A stretch of 64,000 nucleotides of DNA from the NCBI RefSeq assembly GCF_009380155.1, contig NZ_WHUV01000004.1:590472-654471 (forward strand), read 5' to 3'. The position numbers and the translations under genes are program-made. The notes below the pieces were generated by a model. That model was given only the letters and a program-made list of their open reading frames with translations. It was not told where the DNA came from and did no database searches. Of this stretch, positions 20,082 through 28,514 are shown one piece after another. Source of the DNA: Pseudomonas piscis (GTDB lineage: Bacteria; Pseudomonadota; Gammaproteobacteria; Pseudomonadales; Pseudomonadaceae). Numbering within the stretch: position 1 is the stretch's first letter; each line of letters opens with the position of its first letter.

Positions 20082-20515
20082 AATTGCAGGCTCGATTGAA
20101 CGGACAGGCTGCTGGGCAGGCTGGGCACCGGGCCGATCACCGGCAGCACCACCTGGGGCATCACCCGGTTCAGCTTGCTGATGGGATAGCTCACGCTGAC
20201 GGTCAGTACGCCGCCGCTGTAGGTCGCGCTGTAGTCGTTGGCGCCGAAGTTGAAGACGGGCGGAATCCACCTGGTCTGGGCCTGCACCACGGCGAGGGCG
20301 AGGTTCTGCACCGTGGTGGCGTAGTTGGGCGTATTGGGGTCGACCTTGACGGCCTGGCGCAGTGCCTCGGCGGTGGCCTGGTGGAAGGATTGCATCATCA
20401 ACAGCGGCACGCTGTAGGTGACCAGGCCGTAGAACACCGCGAAAAAGATCACGAAAACCGCCGCGAACTCGATTGCCGCAGCGCCTTTCTGTTTTCTAGG
20501 GAGGCCCGGTTTCAT
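20078..20515 (-). CDS. tadF: TadE/TadF-like pseudopilin
   Basis: The 145-residue protein starts MKPGLPRKQKGAAAIEFAAVFVIFFAVFYGL: a basic leader, a prepilin peptidase site after KG, Glu at +5 of the mature form, and a hydrophobic helix. This is the TadE/F pseudopilin pattern; it corresponds in position to P. aeruginosa PA4294. Pseudopilins are needed for Flp fibre assembly and are processed by FppA, encoded divergently here. The start at 20515 was chosen because the leader length then fits; an upstream ATG would overlap the fppA region. Only one TadE/F-type gene is found besides tadG. Confidence 0.82.
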   Translation of the reverse strand: MKPGLPRKQKGAAAIEFAAVFVIFFAVFYGLVTYSVPLLMMQSFHQATAEALRQAVKVDPNTPNYATTVQNLALAVVQAQTRWIPPVFNFGANDYSATYSGGVLTVSVSYPISKLNRVMPQVVLPVIGPVPSLPSSLSVQSSLQF

Positions 20516-20538
20516 GAGTGCGTCTACCCTGACAACCA

Positions 20539-20550
20539 CTATGTCCATTG
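20539..20550. promoter_or_regulatory. CTATGnnCAT motif between tadF and fppA
   Basis: CTATGTCCATTG lies in the tadF-fppA gap and matches 9 of 12 positions of the palindrome CTATGTACATAG found upstream of pprB. A similar site lies in the rcpC-flp gap. It is a candidate operator shared by the Tad locus; this is inference from sequence similarity only. Confidence 0.3.
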
Positions 20551-20589
20551 AGCATAGGATCAATCCGCCGAAAGGGACTGTTCTGGCCG

Positions 20590-21057
20590 ATGCATTTCTT
20601 GGTTTTGTGGAGCTGGTTGGCACTCTGTGCGTTGCAGGACCTGCGCCAACGGCGGATCGCCAATATCCTGACCCTGGGCGCTGTGGTGCTGGCGGCGCTG
20701 TACCTGGCGTGGGCCGGCAGCACCTGGCTGGGAGCACCGCCCGCCGAAGGGGGCTGGGCCCTGGTGGTAGCCCTGGCGCTGACTCTGCCCGGGTATGCCA
20801 TGGGCAAGATGGGGGCGGCGGATGTGAAGCTCATGGCGGCCCTGGGCCTGGCCTCCGATCTCCAGCATTTGCTGGGCGCGTTCATCGGCGCCGGGCTATG
20901 CAGCGGACTCTGGTGGTTGTTTGTCCGGCTTTGCAGGTTGGCCAGACAGGCACTTGGGCCACCTGTCCGGGAGGAGCCTTCGCGGCCGTCAAAAAAATAT
21001 CCCTTCGCGCCTTTTGTCCTGGCTGGAATGGTCTTAACTGTGATGGTGGCCCATTAG
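20590..21057 (+). CDS. fppA: Flp prepilin peptidase FppA (A24 family, TadV-like)
   Basis: This 155-residue polytopic membrane aspartyl protease cleaves and processes Flp prepilin and pseudopilins. Both catalytic aspartates are visible: the first in LCALQDLRQRRIANILTL after the first TM segment, the second in GKMGAADVKLMAALGL (the GxxDVK motif). Four to six TM helices are predicted. The ATG at 20590 starts exactly at the first membrane helix; an in-frame TTG at 20548 would add 14 non-conserved residues. It sits between the divergent tadF and the downstream pprB. Confidence 0.88.
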   Translation: MHFLVLWSWLALCALQDLRQRRIANILTLGAVVLAALYLAWAGSTWLGAPPAEGGWALVVALALTLPGYAMGKMGAADVKLMAALGLASDLQHLLGAFIGAGLCSGLWWLFVRLCRLARQALGPPVREEPSRPSKKYPFAPFVLAGMVLTVMVAH

Positions 21058-21075
21058 TCGCCGGGCCGTTTAACG

Positions 21076-21087
21076 CTATGTACATAG
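21076..21087. promoter_or_regulatory. Perfect palindrome upstream of pprB
   Basis: CTATGTACATAG is a perfect 12-bp palindrome, 94 nt before the pprB start, in the 123-bp fppA-pprB gap. Partial copies occur before fppA/tadF and flp/rcpC. It could be an autoregulatory PprB site; that role is not shown by the sequence alone. Confidence 0.4.
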
Positions 21088-21180
21088 TCGGAAAGTAGGT
21101 CTAGGTTCTAGTTCAGCGGCCTGGATCATGCGAGGCACACAGGAGTGGCCGGTCGGCGCCGGGCCCGCACGGAGTAACAC

Positions 21181-21963
21181 GTGAACAAGCTCACTTCACA
21201 GATGAAAGTGCTGGTGGTGGACGATCAACCCCTGATCGTCGAGGAACTCTGCGAGTTCCTGGAGGGCAGCGGCTATCGCTGCGTGCCTTGCCAGTCCAGT
21301 CGCGATGCGGTGGACAGCTTCGCCAGGGATCCGGAGATCGCCCTGGTGCTGTTCGACCTGCACATGCCCGACCTGGACGGCATCGAGCTGGTGCAGGAAC
21401 TGCAACGCATCGCCGGCAAGCACCGGGTATTCGAGGCCATCATGCTCACTGGCCAATCCGACAAGCAGGATGTGATCAAGGCCCTGCGGGTAGGAGTGGC
21501 CGACTACTACCAGAAACCCATCGACCTGGCAGAGCTGCTCGAAGGCTTGCGGCGCCAGGAGGCCGCCTTGCAGGAGCGGCAGAAGAACCTGCACCTGGGG
21601 CAACTGAACCAGAAGCTGCAGTTTCTTTCGGAGTCCATCGACGATCTCTACCAGGACCTGGACAAGGTCCGGCGCAGCCCCGCCGACCCTGGAACCCAGG
21701 GTGAGCCAGGGGCCGAAGCCGATACCGTCGAGATCCCGACGATCTTCCACCAGCTCTCGCCCCGCCAGCTGGACGTGGCTCGCCTGGTGGGCAAGGGCCA
21801 GACCAACTACCAGATCGCCTGCGAGCTGGGTATCACCGAGAACACCGTCAAGCTCTATGTTTCCCAGGTCTTGCGCCTGACCCACATGCACAACCGCACG
21901 CAACTGGCCCTGGCCCTGTCGCCGAGCAATTCGGGCCTGCGCCAGCGCGTCACCGAGCACTGA
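21181..21963 (+). CDS. pprB: Response regulator PprB (REC-LuxR type HTH)
   Basis: The 260-residue two-component regulator has a receiver at residues 8-130 (acidic pair Asp14/15, phospho-Asp59 in VLFDLHMPD, Lys in YYQKPI). A central coiled linker follows, then a LuxR/GerE DNA-binding domain (LSPRQLDVARLVGKGQTNYQIACELGITENTVKLYVSQVL). In P. aeruginosa PprB activates the Tad/Flp genes, adhesins and CupE fimbriae. Translation starts at GTG 21181, after GGAG. It is convergent with the tad operon, and its kinase gene pprA lies 1.1 kb away on the other strand. Confidence 0.92.
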   Translation: MNKLTSQMKVLVVDDQPLIVEELCEFLEGSGYRCVPCQSSRDAVDSFARDPEIALVLFDLHMPDLDGIELVQELQRIAGKHRVFEAIMLTGQSDKQDVIKALRVGVADYYQKPIDLAELLEGLRRQEAALQERQKNLHLGQLNQKLQFLSESIDDLYQDLDKVRRSPADPGTQGEPGAEADTVEIPTIFHQLSPRQLDVARLVGKGQTNYQIACELGITENTVKLYVSQVLRLTHMHNRTQLALALSPSNSGLRQRVTEH

Positions 21964-21965
21964 TC

Positions 21966-21988
21966 CCTGGCGCCTGTGCGGCGCCAGG
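21966..21988. terminator. GC-rich hairpin between convergent pprB and tad operon
   Basis: CCTGGCGCC (21966-21974) pairs perfectly with GGCGCCAGG (21980-21988) around a 5-nt loop. There is no T-tract in either direction, so it may be a weak or Rho-assisted end for both converging transcripts. Confidence 0.5.
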
Positions 21989-22002
21989 CGATGCCTTGCC
22001 AG

Positions 22003-22269
22003 CTACTTGTTATTGATCTTCCCGCCGGCATCCGGATTGTAGAAGTCCGGGATCTCGTACTGGTATTTCTTCAGCCAGCGCTGCAGCGCCAGTTCCTGTT
22101 CGCGGGCGGTGGCGGTCTGTGGTTGTGGCGAGGCCTGCAGGTTACGGCTTTGCAGCAGCAGCCAGCCTTCGGTCTCCTGCTGCTGGGGCGAGGCCGGGCC
22201 GGGGTCGATGGCCTGGGCCGCCAGGGGCAGGGCCAGTAGCAGGGGGCAGCAGAGCATGGACAGTTTCAT
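22003..22269 (-). CDS. DUF3613 small exported protein of the Tad locus
   Basis: The 88-residue protein has a clear signal peptide (MKLSMLCCPLLLALPLAAQA) and a short mature part ending WLKKYQYEIPDFYNPDAGGKINNK. This matches DUF3613, found at the 3' end of pseudomonad tad operons (position of PA4298). Function is unknown. The start lies 2 nt after the tadD stop codon, so it is translationally coupled and the last gene of the leftward tad operon. Confidence 0.82.
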   Translation of the reverse strand: MKLSMLCCPLLLALPLAAQAIDPGPASPQQQETEGWLLLQSRNLQASPQPQTATAREQELALQRWLKKYQYEIPDFYNPDAGGKINNK

Positions 22270-22271
22270 CT

Positions 22272-23006
22272 TCAGCGCTCCTTGGCGGGTATTGCGTCGG
22301 GTTGCAGGCTGGCCGCGCCACTGGCCACCTGGGTCACCCTGGCGACGGGTTTTCCAGAGGTCTTGAGTTCTTCGGCGCGGGCTTGGGCCTGGGCGAACTG
22401 CTGTGGGTTCAGGCGTGCGCGGCTGACCACTTGCGAGGCCTGCTGCCAGTTGTCCTGGTAGAGCAACAGGGTCACCAGGTTGATGGCCGCCAAGGGGTCG
22501 GACTGCTGGAGCTCGATGGCGGTCAGAAACTCGAATCGGGCGTCTTCGAGTCGTAGCTGGTTGAGGTAGACCACACCCAGGTCGTTGCGGATCTTCTCGT
22601 TGGTCGGCGCCAGGCTGGCGGCCCGTTGCAGGTGCGCCTGGGCCTGGCTGTTGTCGCCCCGGGCGGCGGCCAGCTGGCCCAGGCCGTGTTCCCCTTCGGC
22701 CGCCAGGCATGACCCCAGCAGGCTGCGATACAGCGGCTCGGCTTCGCTGCGGCCCAGCAAGCGGTAGACCCGGGCCTTGCGCACCCGGACCTCGGCCAGG
22801 TTGTCCGGCAGGCTCTGCAGGTTGGCCAGGCCGGCGTACAGCTTGCCATCGTTGGTCATGTCGTCGGCCAGGTTCACCGTCAGTTCCTGTTCGGAGCTGA
22901 GCTTGGCGCAACTGCTGGAGCTGGTCAGGGCCGCCCAGGGCGCCTGGCCGTTGCTGGCGCAACCGCCCAGCAGTGCCAGGCAGGTGATGGCGATCAGTGG
23001 TTTCAT
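22272..23006 (-). CDS. tadD: Tad pilus lipoprotein TadD (TPR protein)
   Basis: A 244-residue lipoprotein (lipobox LGGC in MKPLIAITCLALLGGC) with tetratricopeptide repeats at about residues 55-195, e.g. GHGLGQLA-type helices and NDLGVVYLNQLRLEDARFEF. TadD is a pilotin-like factor that helps place or stabilise the RcpA secretin and the assembly complex. It begins 10 nt after tadC and ends 2 nt before the DUF3613 gene, within the leftward operon. Confidence 0.88.
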   Translation of the reverse strand: MKPLIAITCLALLGGCASNGQAPWAALTSSSSCAKLSSEQELTVNLADDMTNDGKLYAGLANLQSLPDNLAEVRVRKARVYRLLGRSEAEPLYRSLLGSCLAAEGEHGLGQLAAARGDNSQAQAHLQRAASLAPTNEKIRNDLGVVYLNQLRLEDARFEFLTAIELQQSDPLAAINLVTLLLYQDNWQQASQVVSRARLNPQQFAQAQARAEELKTSGKPVARVTQVASGAASLQPDAIPAKER

Positions 23007-23016
23007 CAGGTTTCCT

Positions 23017-23901
23017 CTAGGACGCGAAGGCCCGGGCGATGGCGGTGAAGCCTGGCCCGGCCAGGACGATCAACAGTGCGGGGAAGAGAAACAGCATCAT
23101 TACCACCGACATTTTGGCCGACATTTTCGAGATGTATTCCTGCAGGCGGGTCAGGCGCCGGTCATCCAGTAACTGCTTGAGCGCTTGCAGCGACTTCATC
23201 GCACCACCGCCTTGCAGGATCAGTTGCTGGAGGATCACGCAGGTGTCGGTGAACTCATCCACCGCCAGCAGCATTGCGGTCTGGTTCAGTTCGTGGCCCA
23301 GCTCCAGGCCCGAGTCGACCCGTGCCAGGACCAGGCGCAGTTCATGGGTCAGCTCCGGCAGCAGTTTCTGCGCCTCGGTACTCAGCACCCGCAGCGCCTG
23401 TTCCACGGCCATGCCCGATTCGAACAGGATGCGCAGCAGTGGAATGAAGGTGGAGATCTCCAGAGCAATGTGTTTCTGCCGGCGCAGGGCGAAGTAGGCC
23501 AGGGCGCGTTTGGGCAGCAGGTAGCCGGCGCCGGCGGAGAGCATCGGCAACAGCCACTTGTTGGCGGTGTTGGGGTAGGCCACTTCCTGGATGAACAGGG
23601 TCAGGCAAACCACCACCAGTGGCGTGGCCAGTTGCAGGGCGGCGAACAGCGAACGCTGGTTGGCGCGGCGCCAGCCCAGGCGGTTGAGCAGGATCTGGGT
23701 CTCGCTGTCCATGCTCACCGCGCGTTGGCCGAAGCGGCTTTCGCCAAGCTGGCGCAGCCAGCTGCCCAGGCGGCTGTCGCGGGTCATGTGGCCCTGTAGC
23801 CGTTGGGTGACCTGGCGCTCGCGCCGGCGTTGCTCCAGCACGATGTTGCCAAGCAACAGCGCGGCTCCGAGGAACAGCAGCAGCGCCGCTAGCAGCAACA
23901 C
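23017..23901 (-). CDS. tadC: Tad pilus inner-membrane platform protein TadC
   Basis: This 294-residue type II/IV secretion F-domain protein has one N-terminal TM helix, a basic cytoplasmic loop, a second TM region (FAALQLATPLVVVCLTLFI...WLLPMLSAGAGYLL), the GspF-like cytoplasmic domain (FIPLLRILFESGMAVEQALRVL) and a last TM helix (VVMMLFLFPALLIVLAGPGFTAI). With TadB it forms the inner-membrane platform driven by the TadA ATPase. It starts 1 nt after tadB and is part of the same operon. Confidence 0.9.
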   Translation of the reverse strand: MLLLAALLLFLGAALLLGNIVLEQRRRERQVTQRLQGHMTRDSRLGSWLRQLGESRFGQRAVSMDSETQILLNRLGWRRANQRSLFAALQLATPLVVVCLTLFIQEVAYPNTANKWLLPMLSAGAGYLLPKRALAYFALRRQKHIALEISTFIPLLRILFESGMAVEQALRVLSTEAQKLLPELTHELRLVLARVDSGLELGHELNQTAMLLAVDEFTDTCVILQQLILQGGGAMKSLQALKQLLDDRRLTRLQEYISKMSAKMSVVMMLFLFPALLIVLAGPGFTAIARAFAS

Positions 23902-23902
23902 T

Positions 23903-24784
23903 TCAGATACTCCTCAGCATGCGCCACAGCGCGAGGCAGCCGACGATCTGCAAACACACGGCGGTGATCAGCATCCTCTGCCCGGAGGGGTCATGCCACA
24001 TGCCGAGCATGTAGCCGGGATTGGTGAACATGAAGTAACCCACCAGCAGCAACGGCAAGACGCCCAGGACCCAGGCGGTCATGCGGGTTTCCCCGGTCAT
24101 CGCGCTCAATTGCCGGGCCCCTTGCTCGCGCTCGCGGATCAACTTGATCAGGTTCTCCAGCAGCTCGCTGGCATTGCCGCCGTAGCGATGGTTGACCTTC
24201 AGGCCCAGGGCGAACATGCGCAGTTCGTCCCGTTCGTAGAATTCGGCGAAGTCGCTGACCGCCTCCGGCAGGTTGACCCCCAGTTGTACGTTGCGTTGCA
24301 CCCGGCCCATGGCTTGCTTGAGTGGGTCGCTGCTCGATTCGATGGCCCCCAGTACCGCATCCGCCAGGGTCCGCCCCGATTTCAGGCTGCGCACGCTGTG
24401 GTCCAGCAAGGGCGGCAGCTGTTCGATCATGCGCTTGATCCGCCGCTGGTAGCGCCAGCTGACGTACAGGCGCAGCAGTATGGGTGGCCCCAGGGCACCG
24501 CCCAGCAGGCCGAACCAGTGGGCCAGCAGATAGCCCAGCAGCATGCATAGGGCCCAGGCTGCCAGCCACAACCCCAGGCGTTCGCCGGGCTGGCCCAGGC
24601 CGGCGCGGATGAAGGCGCGTTCCAGGCCGGTCCAGGAACTGGGGGGTGGTGCCTGGTCGGGCTGTCCTTCGGCCAGGCGGCTGAGTACTCGCTCGCGCTC
24701 GGTCTTGCGTACGCCGTGATAGAACAACCAGCCGGACAGCCCCAGCAAGATCAGGCAGATCAGGGTCAGCAGCAGCGCGATCAT
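23903..24784 (-). CDS. tadB: Tad pilus inner-membrane platform protein TadB
   Basis: The 293-residue GspF-domain membrane protein is paralogous to TadC. It has an N-terminal TM helix (IALLLTLICLILLGLSGWLFY), a second helix pair (LGLWLAAWALCMLLGYLLAHWFGLLGGALGPPILL), the conserved F-domain (QLPPLLDHSVRSLKSGRTLADAVLGAI) and C-terminal helices. It is the partner of TadC in the assembly platform. The gap to tadA is 17 nt and that to tadC is 1 nt. Confidence 0.9.
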   Translation of the reverse strand: MIALLLTLICLILLGLSGWLFYHGVRKTERERVLSRLAEGQPDQAPPPSSWTGLERAFIRAGLGQPGERLGLWLAAWALCMLLGYLLAHWFGLLGGALGPPILLRLYVSWRYQRRIKRMIEQLPPLLDHSVRSLKSGRTLADAVLGAIESSSDPLKQAMGRVQRNVQLGVNLPEAVSDFAEFYERDELRMFALGLKVNHRYGGNASELLENLIKLIREREQGARQLSAMTGETRMTAWVLGVLPLLLVGYFMFTNPGYMLGMWHDPSGQRMLITAVCLQIVGCLALWRMLRSI

Positions 24785-24801
24785 GGCTCACCCCCGGCGG
24801 T

Positions 24802-26073
24802 TCAGTTGAGGCCCAGCCCGATTTCCCGGCGCAGCTTGTCCCCGGCGGGGTTGAGCGCCTCGCGCAGGAAACCGAAGCCGGTGCGCCGATCCAGGCGGAA
24901 CAGGGTATTGGTGACGTAGATGTCGTCGCGGATGCCCACCACTTCCACCACCTCGCTGACGCAGCGACGGCCGTCGGGCATGCGGCTGAGCTGGATCACC
25001 ACGTCCAGGGCCGCGCAGATCATCTGCCGCAGGGTGCGCTCGGCGACGTGGCGACCAGTCAGGCCCACCAGGGTCTCCAGGCGCAGCAGGGCATCCTGGG
25101 CATTGTTGGCATGCACGGTGCTCATGGAGCCGTCGTGGCCGGTGTTCATCGCCGTCAGCACGTCCAGCACCTCCACGCCGCGGATCTCGCCGAGGATGAT
25201 GCGGTCCGGGCGCATCCGCAGGGCGTTGCGGATCAGGTCGCTGGCCTTGACCTCGCCATGGCCCTCGGCATTGGGCGGACGGGTTTCCAGGCGCACCACA
25301 TGGGGGTGTCCCAGTTGCAGCTCGGCCACGTCCTCGATGGTCACCAGGCGTTCATGGGGATTGATCAACTGGCTGAGGATGTTCAGCAAGGTGGTCTTGC
25401 CGGTGCCGGTACCGCCGCTGATGAGGATGTTGCAGCGCTTGCCCACCGCGTCCTGGAGAAACTCGAAGATCGCCTGGTCGATGGTCTGCATGGCGATCAA
25501 GTCGCTGCTCTTGAGCATGTCCTTGCGAAACTTGCGGATCGACAGGCATGGGCCGTCCAGGGCGATCGGCGGAATGATCGCGTTGACCCGGCTGCCGTCT
25601 GGCAGGCGCGCATCGACCATCGGCGAAGACTCGTCGAGGCGCCGGCCCAATGGCGCAAGGATCCGTTGCATCACGCGCTCCACGTGGTGCGCGTCGATGA
25701 AGCGCAGGTCGCTCTGGTGCAGCACTCCGTCGCGTTCGACGAAGACCCGGTGCGGGCCGTTGACCAGGATCTCGGTCACCGCCGGATCGCGCAGCAGCAC
25801 TTCCAGGGGGCCGAAGCCGGTCAGCTCATCGACGATCTCCTCCGCCAGGCGCTCCATTTCATAGCGGGAAATGGCCAGGTGCATGCGCGCGATGTATTCG
25901 GCCACCTTGTCGGTGACGAACTGCGAGAGGTTCTGCCGCGAGCTTTCCAGCAGGTTCTTTCCCGACTCCTCGATGGCATCGATGATGTAGCGATGCAGGA
26001 CCAGCTTCAGGCCTTCGTGGTCGGCGTTGCCGCTGGCGCGGTTCGACGCGCCAAAGAGTTTTTCTCCGCTCAT
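24802..26073 (-). CDS. tadA: Tad pilus assembly ATPase TadA (CpaF family)
   Basis: The 423-residue secretion ATPase powers Flp polymerisation. It shows the CpaF N-domain (GFGPLEVLLRDPAVTEILVNGP), Walker A GGTGTGKTTLLN, the Asp box VTIEDVAELQL, Walker B RPDRIILGEIRG and the His box TGHDGSMSTVHANN. All catalytic motifs are intact. It is cytoplasmic and hexameric in relatives. Its ATG overlaps the tadZ stop codon (ATGA), indicating coupling. Confidence 0.95.
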   Translation of the reverse strand: MSGEKLFGASNRASGNADHEGLKLVLHRYIIDAIEESGKNLLESSRQNLSQFVTDKVAEYIARMHLAISRYEMERLAEEIVDELTGFGPLEVLLRDPAVTEILVNGPHRVFVERDGVLHQSDLRFIDAHHVERVMQRILAPLGRRLDESSPMVDARLPDGSRVNAIIPPIALDGPCLSIRKFRKDMLKSSDLIAMQTIDQAIFEFLQDAVGKRCNILISGGTGTGKTTLLNILSQLINPHERLVTIEDVAELQLGHPHVVRLETRPPNAEGHGEVKASDLIRNALRMRPDRIILGEIRGVEVLDVLTAMNTGHDGSMSTVHANNAQDALLRLETLVGLTGRHVAERTLRQMICAALDVVIQLSRMPDGRRCVSEVVEVVGIRDDIYVTNTLFRLDRRTGFGFLREALNPAGDKLRREIGLGLN

Positions 26074-27263
26074 CGGCCCCCCATGATCCGGTTGAGCCAG
26101 CCGGCCTTGGGCTGGGGCAGGCCTTGGGAACGCTTGGCCAGGCGTTCACCCAGGGTCCGCAGGGCTTGTGTCAGTTGTTCACGCGGGCCCAGCTCGAACA
26201 GGGTGACGCCCTGGTTCTTGGCGTTCAGGCGCAGCTCGGGGCTGAACGCCAGTACCGCGATCACTTCCAGGCCGAAGGTCTTGCCCAGGGTGTCGGAGTC
26301 CGGGGCGACCGAGCGCAGGTAGCGGTCCACCAACAGGCGCGCGTGCTCCAGCTTCATGCCCTTTTCCCGCCAGTGGTTGAGCACCTCCAGGTTGCGCCGG
26401 CAGTCGAGCACGTTCTGGTCGGTGCACCACAGCAGCTTGTCGCAGTGGCTGACGAAGGTGCGCAGGGCCTCGCTGTCCGGTTGTCCCACCAGGTTCACCA
26501 CGATGTGCTGGAAATGCTGGCGCAGGGCGCTGAGCAGCATGTACAGCTCCGCCGCGCTGGTGTGTTCCAGGGGCTCGTCGTGGCTGGCGTAGGCGAGGAT
26601 CCGCAACCCGGCCTCGGCGCTGGTGAAGGCGCTGTCGATCAGGGTGGTATCCAGGCGGCGCAGGTGGCGCAGGGCATCGCCGAAGTGGAACGAACTCTCC
26701 AGGCCCAGCAAGGCCAGGCTGTCGCCCCTGGGTAGTCCGAGGTCCAGCAGCAGGGTCTGCTGGCCGCTCTTCTGCACCACCAATGCCAGATGCCCCGCCA
26801 GCAGCGCGCCGTCGCCATCGCCTTGGGCGCCGTAGAGCACGGTCAGGCCGCCCAACTGGGTGCTGGGGGTGACCGCGGGCAGGCGCTTGCTCAAGCGCCG
26901 GACCAGCCCGGCGACCTCGCTGGAGCGCGAGCCGTAGGCGACGAAATCGCGAGCCCCGGCGCGCATGGCGTTGAGCACCAGCTGGTTGTCCATGCCATCG
27001 CCCAGGGCGACGATCGCCAGCATCGGCTTGGCCTCCAGGGCACCCTCGATCAGCGCCGCCTGGGCCACCACGTGCTCGCGGTCGAGGCCGACGAACACCA
27101 GGTTGGCGCAGGTCACGTCCACCAGCGCCAGCAACTCGTCCAGGCTGCCATCGGCACCCACCACTTGGCCCAGGGGCGCCAGGGCGCCCTGCAACCACTC
27201 CAGGTCGGTGCTGTTGCGGGTGATGGCGAGGAAGGTCTGGCTCAGGTTCTGGTTCTGGCTCAT
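26070..27263 (-). CDS. tadZ: Tad pilus localisation protein TadZ (atypical ParA/CpaE)
   Basis: A 397-residue protein combining an N-terminal receiver-like domain (about 10-130, without a full phosphorylation pocket) and a C-terminal ParA/MinD-like domain. TadZ/CpaE proteins place the pilus machine at the pole. The expected deviant Walker A (KGGxGKT) is replaced by YGAQGDGDGALLAGHLA, with no lysine, so nucleotide hydrolysis is doubtful. Downstream ParA-like blocks remain (TLLLDLGLPRGD, HIVVNLVGQPDSEAL). It overlaps rcpA upstream and tadA downstream by 4 nt each. Confidence 0.88.
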   Translation of the reverse strand: MSQNQNLSQTFLAITRNSTDLEWLQGALAPLGQVVGADGSLDELLALVDVTCANLVFVGLDREHVVAQAALIEGALEAKPMLAIVALGDGMDNQLVLNAMRAGARDFVAYGSRSSEVAGLVRRLSKRLPAVTPSTQLGGLTVLYGAQGDGDGALLAGHLALVVQKSGQQTLLLDLGLPRGDSLALLGLESSFHFGDALRHLRRLDTTLIDSAFTSAEAGLRILAYASHDEPLEHTSAAELYMLLSALRQHFQHIVVNLVGQPDSEALRTFVSHCDKLLWCTDQNVLDCRRNLEVLNHWREKGMKLEHARLLVDRYLRSVAPDSDTLGKTFGLEVIAVLAFSPELRLNAKNQGVTLFELGPREQLTQALRTLGERLAKRSQGLPQPKAGWLNRIMGGR

Positions 27264-28504
27264 TGCGACAGCCCACTGCGTTTATCGAAGTTGCCGTTCT
27301 CGAGGAAGAACATGCGATAGAAATTCGGATCGTAGTTGCGCAAGCGTTCGCCGGGCAGGGCCGGCAGCTTGGCATCCACCGCCAGGGGCTGGACCAGGTG
27401 CGGAGTGACCACCATCAGCAGTTCGCGTTCTTCGCGGCTGATGGAGTTGTCGCGAAAGAAGGCGCCGAGCACCGGCAGGTCGCCCAGCCCGGGAAACTTG
27501 TTGACCTGGGAGCTGTTGCGGGTGCTGATCAAGCCGCTGATGACGAAGCTCTCGCCGTCGGCCAGGGAGATGCTGGTATCGGTACGGCGGATGGTCAGGG
27601 CCGGCACCCGGGTACCGGCGATGGCCACGGAGTTGCTGTAGTCCAGCTCGCTGACCTCGGGGGCGACCTTCAGCGAGATGCGCCCGCGATCGACGATGGT
27701 GGGAGTCAGGGTCAGGCGGATGCCGAACTCCTTGTATTCGATGGTCACGCTGTTGCTGCCGGTGCTGGGCACCGGGATGGGGATTTCGCCCCCGGCGAGG
27801 AAACTCGCGCTCTGGCCATTGAGGGCCACCAGGCTCGGGCGGGCCAGGGTATAGGCGAAACCGCTGCCTTCCAGGGCGTTGATCAGGGTCAGTACCCGGC
27901 CGCCGCCGAAGCCGATGTTGAACGAGTCATTGTTCAGGGGAATGCTGCCGAAGACGGGCGTGGTGCTGCCGGAGCTGCTGCTGGTGACCGGAACGGTGTT
28001 CGGCGAGCCGATCAGGAAATTGTGCCCGCGGCCGAACAGCGAGACGCTGGCTTCCTTGAGCTTGGTGCGGCTGACCTCGACGAAGCGGATATCGGTCTGC
28101 ACCTGGCTGGGCAGCGGCGCATCAGCGCTGCTCGATACGCGGGCCGCCTGCATCTCGGCGCTGGCCCGGCCCTGGACGAACACCATGCTCTGGCGCGGGG
28201 TGCTGGAGCAGGCGGTCCAGACCATCAGGCTGGTGGCTCCAGGGCCCATGCCGGTGAGCAGAAAGGCTCGGTCGCCGGTGGCCTGGACATCGGCGATCTT
28301 CGGGTCGCCCACTGCCAGCCGGGTGATCGCCACCGGCGATTGCAGCTGCTGTTGCAAGCCTTCACCGACTTCCAATACCCCGGGCAACGGGGCCAGGCCC
28401 GAGCAGCCCGTTGCCGGAGCGGCCTGGACCGGATTCCAGAACAGTTGGCCCAGGGCCAGCAGGGCGATGAAGGTCGGCGTGGAACGACTGCGCATGTATT
28501 GCAT
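27260..28504 (-). CDS. rcpA: Tad outer-membrane secretin RcpA (CpaC family)
   Basis: This 414-residue secretin forms the outer-membrane channel of the Flp pilus. A signal peptide (ending near NPVQAAPA) is followed by a BON/N-terminal domain (GLQQQLQSPVAITRLAVGDPKIADVQ) and the secretin C-domain with VQTDIRFVEVSR, ILSxxxLVALNGQSASFLAGGEIP-type strands and the GDLPVLGAFFR signature. A second ATG nine bases into the frame is an equally possible start. It follows rcpC by 10 nt and overlaps tadZ. Confidence 0.9.
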   Translation of the reverse strand: MQYMRSRSTPTFIALLALGQLFWNPVQAAPATGCSGLAPLPGVLEVGEGLQQQLQSPVAITRLAVGDPKIADVQATGDRAFLLTGMGPGATSLMVWTACSSTPRQSMVFVQGRASAEMQAARVSSSADAPLPSQVQTDIRFVEVSRTKLKEASVSLFGRGHNFLIGSPNTVPVTSSSSGSTTPVFGSIPLNNDSFNIGFGGGRVLTLINALEGSGFAYTLARPSLVALNGQSASFLAGGEIPIPVPSTGSNSVTIEYKEFGIRLTLTPTIVDRGRISLKVAPEVSELDYSNSVAIAGTRVPALTIRRTDTSISLADGESFVISGLISTRNSSQVNKFPGLGDLPVLGAFFRDNSISREERELLMVVTPHLVQPLAVDAKLPALPGERLRNYDPNFYRMFFLENGNFDKRSGLSQ

Positions 28505-28514
28505 CCTTGCTCAA

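Noticed and set aside
22003..22962. Long upstream extension of the DUF3613 gene across tadD
   Set aside because: The signal peptide begins at 22269, and the extension overlaps tadD in another frame with shadow-like composition.
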